Position numbers and translations under genes: made by a program
Shown here: positions 45,377-57,602 of the stretch, piece after piece
Layout of the letters: the number at the start of each line of letters is the position of its first letter
Position numbering within the stretch: position 1 is the stretch's first letter
Assembly: GCA_003550325.1 (NCBI GenBank)
Contig: QKWP01000031.1
Span: forward strand, 571,769-635,768
Origin: Gigaspora rosea
Taxonomy: Eukaryota; Glomeromycota; Glomeromycetes; Diversisporales; Gigasporaceae
Direction: 5' to 3'
DNA: 64,000 bases
The notes under the pieces: generated by a model
Told to the model about the DNA's origin: nothing
Seen by the model: only the letters and a program-made list of their open reading frames with translations
Database searches by the model: none

Positions 45377-47524
45377 TCATTTATAATCATCCGGAATTCC
45401 TATAACATCAACAGGTTTAGAAGCATATATTTTTGTTAACCTCGCACCAATTTCTGATATAATATAAGATTTGCTTGTATATGTATTGTTTAATGTTTCA
45501 GTAATCATTGGTAAATTCTTATTGATCTCGTCGCTTTTTGAGAATTGCTTTTTAATTCTACTTTCACTCTTATTTTTGATAATATCACCCACATATTTGA
45601 AAATTCTACTCTTATTTTTGATAATATCATTCTTATTTTCAATAATACTCAACCCTTCTTGAAAAATTATTTCTCTAATACTGTCATTCTTATTTACAAT
45701 AATATTAAGCCATACTATTAGTTTAATTATTATTTCTCTAATATTAGGCCGTTCTTCTGGATCAGAATTCATGCATTGATTTGCCAATTCAACATAGCAA
45801 TCAGGAGTACCAGATGCAAACTTTGGTCGTAATCCAAAATTACAAATCATAACTGCTAGATTATCATCAAATGTATAATCATTAAAAGGCCTTTGTCCAG
45901 TTGTCATCTCGACCATGATAATTCCAAATGAATAAATATCTGATGCTTTTGTATATGGCTTTTTTTTGAAAAGTTCTGGTGCGATATAAGGTAAAACTCC
46001 ATAAATACGTTCCTCTTGTTCTTTTCCGTCAAGTGGTTTTGATAAACCTAAATCTGTAATGTATGCTCCAGTTTCATTTAGCAAGATATTTCCAGGATGT
46101 AAATCTCGATGTAAATATCCTTTAGAATGTATTTGATAAAGATTTGACACAATATCATGGAGTATCTTTAATTTAGTAATCCATTCAAATTTAACAATAT
46201 AATTAAGGTTTTTACTTAATGATCCATAATTTGCATAATTAAGTACTAAAATATAGTCTTTTGTCTTTTCATCTCTAGATATTCCCAAATATTGTTCTAA
46301 ACTATGACAAGCTTTTAACTAAAAAAAATAAATTAATTTAATTTAAATATTCGAAACTAGAAACAAATATCAGAATTGCTTAAAAAAAAACCTCTTTTAA
46401 AAATGGTTCTTTATTATTATTGGAACCTTTTACAATCTTAATTGCCACTTTTTCATATGATCCAGATCGGTTCAGATATTTTGTTTTAAAAACAGTAGAA
46501 AACGCTCCTTTGCCTATCTCTTTAATATTTTCAAATTTATCATATGGTATCCAATGAAAATATTCTTCTTTATGTATAGTATTTTGTTCAGTAATAGCCG
46601 ATTTTAAATACCATTCAAAAGCAATATCAATATTCTTTTCAACAACAATTCCTAAACGGTAACATTCACCAACGTTATACATTCCATCACAATGCCCCAT
46701 TTCTGCTGATTTGTTAAAATATTCAAACGCTTTCTTTTCGTCCTTTTCAACAACAGTTCCATCTCTGTAACAAATTCCAATATTACACATTGCTATAGCG
46801 CTCCCCATCTCTGCAGCTTTTTGAAAATATATGAATCCCTTTTGTTCATCTTTATCAACTCCAATTCCATAAAAATAACAATTTCCAATAGCGTTTACTC
46901 CATTAGCGTACCCATCTCTGCAGATTTTTGATAATATATGAATCCCCTATGTTCATCCTTTTCAACACCAATTCCATAATGATAACAATCTCCAACAACA
47001 TATATTCCACTAACATTTCCCATCTCAGCTGATTTTTGATAATAAATGATTGCTTTATGTTCATCTTTTTCGATCACAATTCCATATTGATGACATACAC
47101 CGACAAAAAATATTCCGTAAGAATCACCCATCACTGCTAATTTTTTATAATAATTGAATGCTTTACGTTCATCCTTTTCAACCCATTTTCCATAAAAATA
47201 ACAACTTGCAAGAATGATTTGGACTATAGAGTTGATTGGATTATCTAAGCAAAAATCGATAATATTAACTGGATTTTGCTTCCTCTTTATTAAAAATTGT
47301 TCCAATGTATCAAGAATAAAACTTATATTATTGGTTTTTAATCTTTCTTCATTATACAGATTACACATTTCATTAACAATTTCGATTAGAAAATCATGTG
47401 AAAAATTCTGTAAATTTATATCTTCTAAATACAATTGGGTATCATTGTTGGCTATCTGAGTAATATCTGAAGAACTCTCAATTTTTTCTGGTTGCTTTAC
47501 AAATAGGTTATTGCAGTTTGACAT
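45377..47524 (-). CDS. Sel1-repeat protein kinase (one apparent frameshift)
   Basis: Start chosen at MSNCNNLF (47524), since the preceding in-frame residues have no support. Order: about 110 residues with helices, six Sel1 repeats of 36 residues (consensus GxCYxxGxGVEKDExKAFxYYxKSAEMG), then a protein kinase domain. Kinase hallmarks are present: GKGAFS loop, VAIK lysine, HRDLHPGN catalytic loop, DLG in place of DFG, PYIAPE, SDIYSFG, and a final RPNI. A 73-bp intron (46319-46391, GT...TAG) splits FLKE from LKACHSLEQYLG and is at the same place in the paralogue at 38570. One base appears lost at about 46900 (EMG, then ANGVNAIGNCY in the next frame) beside a GGG run; this may be a sequencing error. 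The C-terminus has Asn/Lys/Ile-rich repeats (IIKNKS). Probably cytoplasmic signalling; substrate unknown. Confidence 0.72.
46319..46391 (-). other. Spliceosomal intron, 73 bp
   Basis: On the minus strand GTTTTTTTTAAGC ... TTTTTTTTAG, between FLKE and LKACHS. The paralogous pseudogene has the matching intron at 39511-39586 with GTATTTTTTT. Confidence 0.75.
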
Positions 47525-47592
47525 TTTGACGCAAGAAAAACAAGTTGCATATCGATATAGTTGCACCAAATTTATTACGTATTACATTGCAC

Positions 47593-48366
47593 GGGTGGCA
47601 ATCAAATCGCCGACAATCACTTCACAGACATCAACCTACACCGACAATCATTTTACCGACAAGCTTTTTTTACCGACACAAAATTCGCCGACACTTGATT
47701 TACCTTTTCACCGACAAGATGATTTTACCGACACATACTTCACCGAAAGTTACATTTACCGACAAAATCAACTTACCGACGAGCTCATTTTACCGAAAAT
47801 AGAATATACCGACAAGCATATTCTACCGACAATACAATTCGTCGACAATACGATTTGCCGACAATACAATTGCTGACAATACAACTCGTTGACATATGAG
47901 ACCACAGCAATGTAATAAACTACTAATGTTTTTTTTCGTCTTTGTCTTATAGGGTTAGGGTAGGGTTTGGGTATAGATTTCATATTTATAGAGTATATGT
48001 GGATTTTAGCAGGGCTTATAGTTTCAAATCGAGACCCTATAACTTCAGCATCAACCGTGATACTTAAGGCATCTGGCGAATTGTTTGTCGACGAATTATT
48101 TGTCGGTGAATTGTATTGTCGGTAGAATAATCTTGTCGGTAAATTCTATTTTCGGTAAAATGAGCTTGTCGGTAAGTTGATTTTGTCGGTAAAATTAACT
48201 GTCGGTGAAGTGTGTGTCGGTAAAATCAACGTGTCGGTGAAAACATGCTTGTCGGCAAATCTCGTGTCGGCGAGTTATTTGTCGGTAAAAAAAGCTTGTC
48301 GGTAAAATGGTTGTCGGGTGTAGTGTTATGTCTGTGAAGTGATTGTCGGTGAAATAATACGAATCC
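47593..48366. mobile_element. 774-bp Mutator-like fold-back element, ACCGACAA arms
   Basis: Perfect 9-bp duplication ACATTGCAC (47584-47592, 48367-48375). The left arm is filled with ACCGACAA motifs (47613-47890), the right arm with TTGTCGGT motifs (48085-48350), and the outer ends share a 40-bp match around CGACAATCACTTCACAGACAT-type sequence. Nine-bp duplications with long inverted ends fit Mutator-like elements. The centre holds a GGGTTAGGGTAGGG stretch (47952). Its near edge is 69 bp upstream of the Sel1-kinase start codon. Confidence 0.82.
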
Positions 48367-48375
48367 ACATTGCAC

Positions 48376-48960
48376 AACACATTTATTTTTAGATGTTATT
48401 TATACTGTATTTAGGACGTTTGAGTGATTGGCTGTAATGTTCAGTTGAATTTTCATTATTTATACATTTAAAGCACATTTTCAAACAACAAAATCAACAC
48501 GCAATATAATATGAAGAATTGTGTAGTAATTCTTTATTAGTGTTGTGGGGCACTGTTTTTTCAAAAAGTATTTTTAATCTACTTTTAAAAAAAATTAGCG
48601 TACTAGCGACTTCTCATATATTGTAACTACTTGAAAATAACATTGGCAATGGATACAATGGAGGAATTCATTTCTTTTTGTCTCAATAAGTAGCAGCCTA
48701 ACGACGCTATTTATATATAAATTTTGCTAAATATTCTCTTATTATTGTATTAATTTGACTAAAATTGTAAAAAGTAACCAGAAACTCGGATCCCCCTCTC
48801 CGTTAAAGATCGCAGAAATATCCTTGACAAATTTAGATATTTTCCTATTGCTACTTAATTAAAGTTGATGAATCTCTAAGCTCTAGAATATTTCGGGCAC
48901 ATTTGATATTTTTAGGTCACTAGTGATTCAATTCGTTGCTCGAATTTGTCATGATTCGAA
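48376..48960. other. Gene-free stretch
   Basis: No gene or repeat recognised, AT-rich. Confidence 0.4.
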
Positions 48961-49313
48961 TTGTGTAATATTCAACTCAAAGGTCAAAATATATTACATA
49001 TTTAATAAGATTTGCAAAAAAAAAAACATCATTTGCCTATCTGAATATGTAATATACTCCTTTGTAAATAGTAAATTAAGTTTAAAACCCAAAAAAATAA
49101 TCCAAATCAGTAAACTCGTACACTTTGAGTTTAGTTTGCAAAATCATGAGTTTAGCACAAGTCTAACCACTAAAAGTTATCCATTAGATTTTGCATTAAT
49201 AAAATCATTTGAAATTACAATTAAATAAATCGTTTAATGAAGCTAGTATTATATTTTTATTTAATAAATTAACATATATTTATTTTTTTAAATTGGTAGT
49301 ATTCTGACTGATG

Positions 49314-49475
49314 TAAATTTCGACAAATATAAACTGGATCAATTGCAGATAGTTACTGCCAATTCTAATGTAATTACTTTTAATGAAACTCTTTTATGCA
49401 ATCTTGATGTGGCATCAAATAAGGTCAATTTCATTGATCCGCCAATATGTACTTCAAATCTTTGTAGTGCATATT
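49314..49475 (+). other. Possible coding exon of unknown gene
   Basis: An open stretch reads VNFDKYKLDQLQIVTANSN, then LLCNLDVASNKVNFIDPPIC, and ends at TAA. The other segmental copy (about 18218-18330) keeps most of it. It looks more protein-like than its surroundings (mixed composition, conserved between copies), but no start, partner exon or family was recognised. Confidence 0.25.
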
Positions 49476-50868
49476 AATCAAGCTTCAGCTGAGTTGCGTT
49501 GTTCTATTGTTCATTACGAAATTTTATATTTCTATATTTTGTATTATTTTATATTTCAAAACTAACTTCCATACTTTCTTTGCGTTTAAAAATCTAAAAA
49601 TACATTGCAGAATAGTGAACAAATAATTTCAACACATCAAGTATATTATTCATATAGTGTTTCTGATGTTTTTTTTTAATCTAGTATGTTGAAATTCCAA
49701 ATATACTAATATGCAAAACTTAGTTTCGTCACTGACGAAGTTGTTAAACAGATAAGATTAAAAATAAAAGAAGTGGAACTAACGTGGTGGAACAAGCAAA
49801 GTTGGAAAATGGTTAATATAATGAAATAAATAAATTAAAAAGAAAATAGATGGAACTGTTATTAAAGTAGCCAACATAATGAAGGTGTAATAAACTGAGG
49901 TTGTGATTATTCAATACTGGTAATCTGGAAAACAATGTCTGAAATCATTTGAGACAGGCAATTTTTAAAATAGCTATACCAAATTAGCATGACAATCTAA
50001 AAAAAAAACTGGAAAAAAAGTTAATAATTAAAACTTAAAATCAATCTTTTATACTCATAAAAATTCATTTCAAATATTATATTTAAATTAATCAGTAATA
50101 GTAAATATAAAATAGTATTTTCATTGACAGTATAATTAAAATTGATTTAATCATTTTAATTTTTTAAATTGCGAGAATATAGATCATTTATTGATGTAAG
50201 GTTTATCCTAGTTAGTAAATATCATGGATATTACATTACTGTACAGTAACTTTATTAAATGGTTCAAGTCCATAATTATTTGTATTGAATTAAAAAAAAA
50301 AGAAAACATTAAAAAAATAAATGCAATTAACAATCATGAGAGACCTTCATATAATTATATGCATAAGTATTTAAACTTATATATGAATGTGTAAACTAGA
50401 AGTTCAATAAATATATTTATGCCACTCAGTTCTCTAAATTTGAGTCTGATCTCTATTTTAGCATAATTATTATTATTATAGATATAAAAAAAGTAAATAG
50501 CAAATTTCTTAATCAAACTTGTTAAAACAACTTAAGAAAATGTTAAAATTTCTCGACAAGCTGGACAATTTTAATTTTCAAAAATATTCATAATTCATAT
50601 AACAACTGTTAAAAAAAATATACTGTACATTTATGCAATAATCGCCATTAGCATAATTATTTAACCTAGATAATTAACTTCTATAAAAACTCATAAAATC
50701 GAATACTTATTATAGTAGAAAATTTTCTATATATCTTTTTGAAGGAAAGTTATTTTAAAAAACACCTTAAATTTTCTATTTTCAAATTATTTAATAATTA
50801 AATGACAGTGACCAATCAATTTAACAATTCTTACTTATTAGTCTTTATGAATTAACTGTTCATAAAAT

Positions 50869-53800
50869 TCAAAGAATTTTAATAGAAATTTCCAAGATTT
50901 TTTCTAAATGTGATGTAGTGATAACAGCATCGGGAACAGCTTTGGTAGCAAGAGCCTAAAAATTAAATATTTGTTAATACAATTCATAAGTATCAGATGT
51001 GGATAAAATAAATATCAGATATCCTAGACATGGCAGAAAAATTGATGATGACTTTTTTATAACACAGCTTAAGAAATAACACATTAAAAAGGCTAGGGAA
51101 TTTAATCATCATTTAATATATCTTAAATAAAGTTATTTCTTCTGGAAATGATCAAAATTTACCATCAAATTTTTAAAATTTTGCAAATGCTAGGATATCG
51201 ATAATAATGTAATTACAGTCGGTACCTTTGCAATTTGAATGGCAGTTTTGATTTCTCTACCATTCAATTATCATTGTTTAAATTTATCAATATTAGCATA
51301 ACTTTTATCTTTACCATCAGCACAATCCAAGGAGTATGCTACATGCTAATTTGTCATAGTTGTCATTTTTAAGATTATACTAATCCTCGGTATTAAAATT
51401 GTGCATTAATACTATATATAAAAATTGAAATAATCTAATTAAATTACACAAATTGAAGTACAACTCACAGAATAAACAATCTTATCGAAACTTTCAATTA
51501 TATAAATTGGATAAAGCTACTGTAAATAAAGATTCAAAACTTTTTAATTAGACAAAAATAATTATAATAATCATACATACCACGATTGGAAAAATTTCTG
51601 ATGATATTCTAATAATCTTAGAAATATTTCTACTATAGGATTTTGTTTACATCATCTTATTTCTTTGTTTCAAGAAAATATCAACTATATAATAATATAT
51701 AAATTCAAAATTTACTTTTTCTAATATGATGAAATGGTAGCACTGTACAAACTTTCATCAATGAGAACGACAGCATTCCAATCAAGTGCAAATTCAAGAA
51801 TTTTACTTAATTTTTCTTCTAACTCTTTAGATATTACATCTAATTCATCAACACTGACAGCAGCAGCATATAGCTGACAATGTAGATATTCATAGATAGC
51901 TTTAGCTTTAGCAATTAATATTTTACTAACTAAATTAATTTATTGAATCAATTTATTGAATGAAGCCTTTAATACAGTAATAAGTTTGATCAATTGTATA
52001 TATAGTAATTTAGTAAAAAGTAAGGTATACCTCCAGGAGGCCCATGTAATAAGAAAGTGCGTCCAATACCTTTACCAATAATCAAATCTATTCCTTCAGA
52101 AAGATCATTTTACCAAATTTATAATAGGTCTTTTTTATTGATATCCATTATTAAATTATCAAATGCATCATCATCAAATTTAATTCTTTAAAAAATAAAG
52201 AATTTTATAAAATAGCTATAACACTTTCAAGTATTAGTAAGTTTTTTTTTGTGGCATAGGATTTATTCAGTTTACACATCATAAATTAACATGTATGAGA
52301 GTGCAACTAGCCACAGGTACACTTTTAACATCAGTAAGTTTAAAGAAACTTAATATCTACTTGATCAATATAAAATTGATACCATTTTTTAGTTATAAAA
52401 CTTGAAACCAAAAAATATAAAAGAGCACAAGTAAAGCTCCTCTTCTTTAAGTTTCTTTTTGGAAAATTATTACCTTTATTAGATGATTTAGGAAGAGTAT
52501 TATTAAAATTATTAAATTATTATCCCTTAAACCGTTTGCCATTTGGACCCAAATTTGGGTCCAAATTTTCTGATACTCACTTATATTACAGCTATGACAA
52601 AATACAAGCAAACATAATTCAAAACTTAATACCACAATTTAAAAACAGTATCTATTTTATTATTTACATTCATGATACTCAATAAAACAATCTGGCCATT
52701 GTTTATTTAGACATAACGGCACATTACATGTTGTGCACCACACCTGACATTTTGGTGATTTTATAGTGCGTTTTCCTTCCTCAGTTGTATTTTTAAACCT
52801 GCACCAAATACAGGAACCACTCTGTTCACGATATACTAGGTAGTGACTTTGTGGGTATAACCGTTCAACAGGTAACTCAAAATTTTTTGTAACATAAAAT
52901 GGTCTTTGTCGATCATTTTGTAATTCTGACTGAAACTTTGCTTTTTTTGTCCGTGTATTTTATGTTGTGGATATTTCCAATCCGTTTTCCAGTAATCTTC
53001 TTTACTTGGTAACTTAAAAACACCCATGTAAATTATTAGGGCAAACCATATTAACAATTCTTCAATTGTTAAAGAATACCATTCACGCCCATTACCAGCA
53101 GATTTTGCTATTGCATAAAAATTTGTGTTTTCAACAATGGTATTTAATTGTAAATTAGAAAAAAATAGTCGAAAAATTGAATAGGGTGTAATTTCGCCAA
53201 TGGGTAATTTGTCAGCAACTTTTACTTGAGAAATATGATATGGTTTAGTATGCTGAAATTTTTGAAATGATGGTGGCGATGGTAAATTAAACAGATTTGA
53301 TTGAGGGGTTTTTTTTTTGGTTGAATATTTTTATTAATTTTTTTTTTTTTTTGTTTTTAATGTTTATGGTTTCTTCTTCAGTTTCATCAGTGGTTTCATC
53401 TTCGGGTTCATCTTCAGTTTCATCAGCATTTTCATCAACATCATCACTATCATCGTCTGTAAGATCTCTAACTTCATTTTCAATTTCTTTCTCAATATTT
53501 CGTATAAGCTCAAAAATATACGAATCATTATCACCAGTATTGTCATCCATGTTGTATATTTTGACAACTAAATAATAGTATTAAAGAGGTATGTAAAAAG
53601 AAAATAGATAAATAAAAATAAAAAAATTACGATGTTCGTGATCGACAAAGCTAATAGAAGATGATCGAACAATTGCCAAAAAAAAAGAACAATAGGTTTA
53701 TGTAATACTAAATTAAATGAGTTTCCAAATAAATAAAAGTCAGGATTTTTGGATTAAATAGGTAAAACCTTAATCTTTATTGTGATACATGTACTACATT

Positions 53801-55215
53801 AATTGCAAATCACATTTCAAAAATTTGGAAGCAAATTTGGGCCAAAAACGGTTTAAGGGATAGTTTATATGATTATAATCTGCTAAGCCCATATCATAAT
53901 TTGGATTCATTAGACAAAAAAGTTTGTACAAATAATGAGAACCATTCAAAAATTTTACCATGTTTACTAATTTATCGTGTATTGTACATTCATCTAGTAA
54001 AGGAACTACAGGAAGTTTGTCAACATTTAATGAACTGAAAAATTACTAATATACCAGGTTCTGTAAAATTCACAATTTCATAACCATCTAATAAAAAGAG
54101 TATATAAGTTATATGGCATATATAGATAACATTAGAATTCACAATAAAAAAAAACAATATTTGCTTGAATTAATAAATTCACCAGTAATGATAAAGTATG
54201 ATATGCTATAACAAGTTTTATATTCACATCTTGTAACTTGAGCAGCAAAAAATTTTCAGTGTGATTGTGCATAAACTTGAGTATCTAAATAATAACGAAA
54301 TATAAAGTATTTTAGTACTATATAACAAATATTATTTAGTTATAATATAAAAATAAACAAATTAATACATACCATTTGGAAACAGATACCATATATTTTG
54401 AATAAAATTTCATCTAAATAATATATATAGAGAGAAATTGATGAATGTAATTAATTAGATATTTAATTAGGTATTTAATTAAAAGTTATAAAATATTTGT
54501 AGTAATAGTAACCTACTTATTATTTGTTCTAATAACAAATTATATTCTTTTCTAACCATTTGACTAAATTTTTTAATGAACAATGAATTTGATTGCCTAA
54601 AAAAACAGAACGATTAGGCACTTTTGACCTAATAATTCTTTGTTCATTTTTTGAGGATTTTGTTCAGCAGAATTTCTTAATTGCGAAAGAATCATAATTA
54701 ATTCATGAGTGGAAGTTTGAATAAAAAAAATCCTCAATAAATAAACTGAATTACAATTCTCATTAAATAAACTGAATTAAGATCAAACATATAAATTTTT
54801 ATTACCTTTGGATTTGCTTCATCTATCACATATTCTTGTAAGATAAATAACAAGTTTTCTATCAATTATCTTTATATAAATTATATCATAAATTTCATCA
54901 GTTGTTAAATGCTCATTCCCTTCAGTTAAAGATAATACTGGCTGTGGAACTGAATATCAATAAGGCAAGTAAGAAGTAATACAGGGTACTGTAGGATTTA
55001 GAACAGGTTTGAATTTCCGATTTCATGTTGTCATCTTAAGCACTGTTTTTAATTTTAGTTGTCGTGTATTATTATTTTTCCTTAAACCTCAGTAGAAAAT
55101 CCTTGATATACTCGTCATCTAATCTTGGAGTATTCTTTGCAATTTCTTTAGTAACTTCTTCAGAGTTAACAAACATATTTTTATCTTTGGTTAAAGAATT
55201 TTTTTAAGCTGGAAA
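50869..55215 (-). pseudogene. AAA+ ATPase pseudogene, copy 2 (multi-exon)
   Basis: Better preserved than copy 1. Order on the minus strand: KDKNMFVNSEEVTKEIAKN (about 55200), LTEGNEHLTTDEIYD (54920), THELIMILSQLRNS (54690), VKWLEKEYNLLLEQ (54560), SLNVDKLPVVPLLDECTI (54010), DDDAFDNLIMDINKKDLL (52180), GKGIGRTFLLHGPPGG at a GT donor (52035), then AIYEYLHCQLY and DWNAVVLIDE (Walker B, 51790), FLEQ-type segment, CADGKDKSYANIDKF and NGREIKTAIQIAK (51240), and C-terminal ALATKAVPDAVITTSHLEKIL before TGA at 50869. After the intron Walker A reads VSKI where VGKT is expected. Two in-frame TAA codons after NKKDLL are shared with copy 1. Broken additionally by a piggyBac insertion. Confidence 0.72.
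52523..53860 (-). mobile_element. piggyBac element with internal deletion
   Basis: TCCCTTAAACCGTTT and its inverse form the ends; the other segmental copy is uninterrupted at the same place (about 21535). The minus strand encodes the transposase N-terminus with an acidic stretch (53287-53550), then NTNFYAIAKS and LLIWFALIIYMGVFKLPS with EDYWK (53000-53150), and then directly the C-terminal cysteine-rich domain (CIWCRFK, CQVWCTTCNVPLC, CFIEYHEC; about 52672-52830). The catalytic Asp-bearing core between these is absent. TTAA lies 4 bases inside the ends rather than at the flanks, and no net target duplication is seen relative to the empty site. Confidence 0.85.
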
Positions 55216-55404
55216 GACAGCCAAGAACAAGTGATCATAAATCATTTTGTAAAATTTTAGTAAAATATACCAGAATGATAATTCCGATTCACAAAGTTAT
55301 TTTAAGATAGCTGTGCAAATAATGGTCACAATTACATTTAGTAATTATTTTTTCGTTATGCATCTGGTATGTCATTTGATTGCCGTAATTATTAAGTTAG
55401 ATAC

Positions 55405-55407
<3 letters not shown>

Positions 55408-55450
<43 letters not shown>
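55408..55450. repeat. Poly(A) tract, expanded relative to the paralogue
   Basis: About 43 uninterrupted A. The matching position in the other copy (about 23528) has short A runs broken by G. Confidence 0.85.
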
Positions 55451-55456
<6 letters not shown>

Positions 55457-56007
55457 GCAACCATCACTAAATATTTCGGTAGAAATTGGACCCGTGAATA
55501 TCTACTGTTAACATTAAAAAGAATATTCAATGAAAGTGAATATTCCAGTACACAAAATCTATGAATATATTTGATATTTTAATTTATTTATAAATCTGGA
55601 TATTCATTCATTATTATTCGTGAATATCCAAATGCTATAAATAGTTATTGTTGAATAGCTATAATGGACATTAAAAGACCTCTAGTTTGTAACATTTAAA
55701 TTTCGTTATTATTTCGCGCATAAATTTCACCTATTCTTATTTATAATAACAATTTGCTCCATACAGCCAAACATGTCGAATCAAGCAATGAAGATCTTAT
55801 AGACATAAGCAGTACTGCATAAATAATTTCTATTGAGATTAAATCAAAATAAAAAATTCGAATATATCGATATAGTGAGTACGGAAACATAGATTAGTAT
55901 GTTCTGTTTATGTTATGCGTCATTCACAATTCATGCTAATTATTAATTGTCGCTGAAATTTGGATCTATAAAAACCTATCGGCTATCATCCTAATCCTAA
56001 TCAATCA

Positions 56008-57515
56008 GATTCATTCATTTGCAACGATCATCCAATTTATCCATTAACTCATAAATTTTGATAAAAAAGAAACGCATGTCAACACTCGCTAATAAGACAA
56101 TTTTTAAAATTTAAGAAGTGAATTTCAACTTATTGTTTTGTTTTCATTTAAATAGTTTCCAGTTCAGATGGTTTTATATTTATAATCGAAGCACAAAACT
56201 ATAGTTTAGTAAAATAAATTAACATTTTTAAAATGCACGACAAATATCATCTTTGTGTGATAAATAATTTAATTAATACTTCGTGACAAAACCACAAAGT
56301 TTAAATCGATGTATTATGAGAAATTTGAATGTCAATAAAAGTAAAATACTATAACTAATAGCTACTCGTGTAAGTTATGAAACAACTAAATTTTATAAAA
56401 CTTTTTATTACTAGTGATTGTAATTTTGATTCTATCTTGGTGGGAAGTTTCAAAATTAACAAATAAGTACCACGTTCAAAAATGAGCAAGATTTTTCGAT
56501 AGCATTTTACGATGTTGAACTATAAATCGATAAAAATAAGATTTAATTTTGAAACCCTCCATTAAATACACTTTTGTCTAATCAGTATACATCTTCAAAA
56601 AAAGCGTGTTTAGAAAAGTTGTTGTTAGTATCTCATATCAATATATCTAAACCATCATGCCTGATTGTAATAATAAAATCGATGAATTTTCAACGTCAAA
56701 GATAGATATAACCCCTGAATTGAAATCTTTATACAAATATTATTTAAAAAAATTCTAGATAACTAAAAATGTAAGATGTCAGCAGAAGTAATAAATTGAA
56801 TTTTAATAATTTAATAATAATTAAATCGCTTAACCAATTAATTAAATTAATATGATCTACAGTTGAACCTCACCAAACCGGTATGCATGGTGATGGTGGC
56901 AGGTTTTGTATCAATTTTAACAGGTTATCGGATATGAAATCGTTATACACTATTAGATTCATATAACAGAAACAAACTTGATTGATTTTTTATCAGATTT
57001 GACAGGTTATCAGTTTTGATAGGATCGGCAACTGTAGTATCATCTTCATTTAATAAATTAATGAATGAGAGATTATAAAATATTAAATTAATAAATTGCA
57101 ATTGAAAAATTAAAAATGGAATGTAAGTAATGACAGCAGCAAATACCAATAATAAAGTACACATATTTTAATCTGCATTAAGCATAAAAAAAAATCGAAT
57201 ATAAAAATTAGCATCTTTAGATCTGTATTTTTTTTTGAAAACAATCAAGTTCATACGCGAAATAAATAAAGCGAAGTAGTAAGCTTAACTTTTCTGGTTA
57301 GAATGATAGCAATTTAAAAAAATTGATAATATGTGATTAATCGAAATAAATAAAACGAAGTAGTTAGCTTACCTATTTATTTTTTTTGTTGAATGATAGC
57401 AATTAATGATGCTTAAAATCAATATGCACATTAATATAAAGTAGTTAGTAATGCTTCTTTTATCACCATAATAAATAATTAAAAGAATGTCTTAAAATCA
57501 GGATGTCATACACTA
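56008..57515. repeat. Segmental duplication, copy B'
   Basis: Counterpart of 36077-37500, same orientation. It contains the TA-flanked MITE 56860-57034, which the other copy lacks. No gene. Confidence 0.85.
56860..57034. mobile_element. Tc1/mariner-type MITE, 175 bp, with paralogous empty site
   Basis: CAGTTGAACC at the left and GGCAACTG at the right, TA on both sides (56858-56859, 57035-57036). Copy B reads ATGATCTAGTATCATCTTC near 36990 with a single TA, which confirms the insertion. The two ends have diverged beyond the first bases. Confidence 0.9.
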
Positions 57516-57602
57516 AATAATATCATTTACTAAAATATTAAAATCTCCCTCGCATGCACTTAAAAAGTATATTATTATAATAAATATATTTACTATTTTT
57601 TA

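Larger units (their letters stand above)
48960..56005. repeat. Segmental duplication, copy A'
   Basis: Direct counterpart of 17930-24290. It is longer mainly because of the piggyBac insertion 52523-53860 and about 0.15 kb near 54370-54520 that the other copy has lost. It passes directly into B'. Confidence 0.85.

Noticed and set aside
47613-48350. ACCGACAA arrays considered as CRISPR or binding-site clusters
   Set aside because: Short motifs at irregular spacing within a transposon with a 9-bp duplication explain them better.
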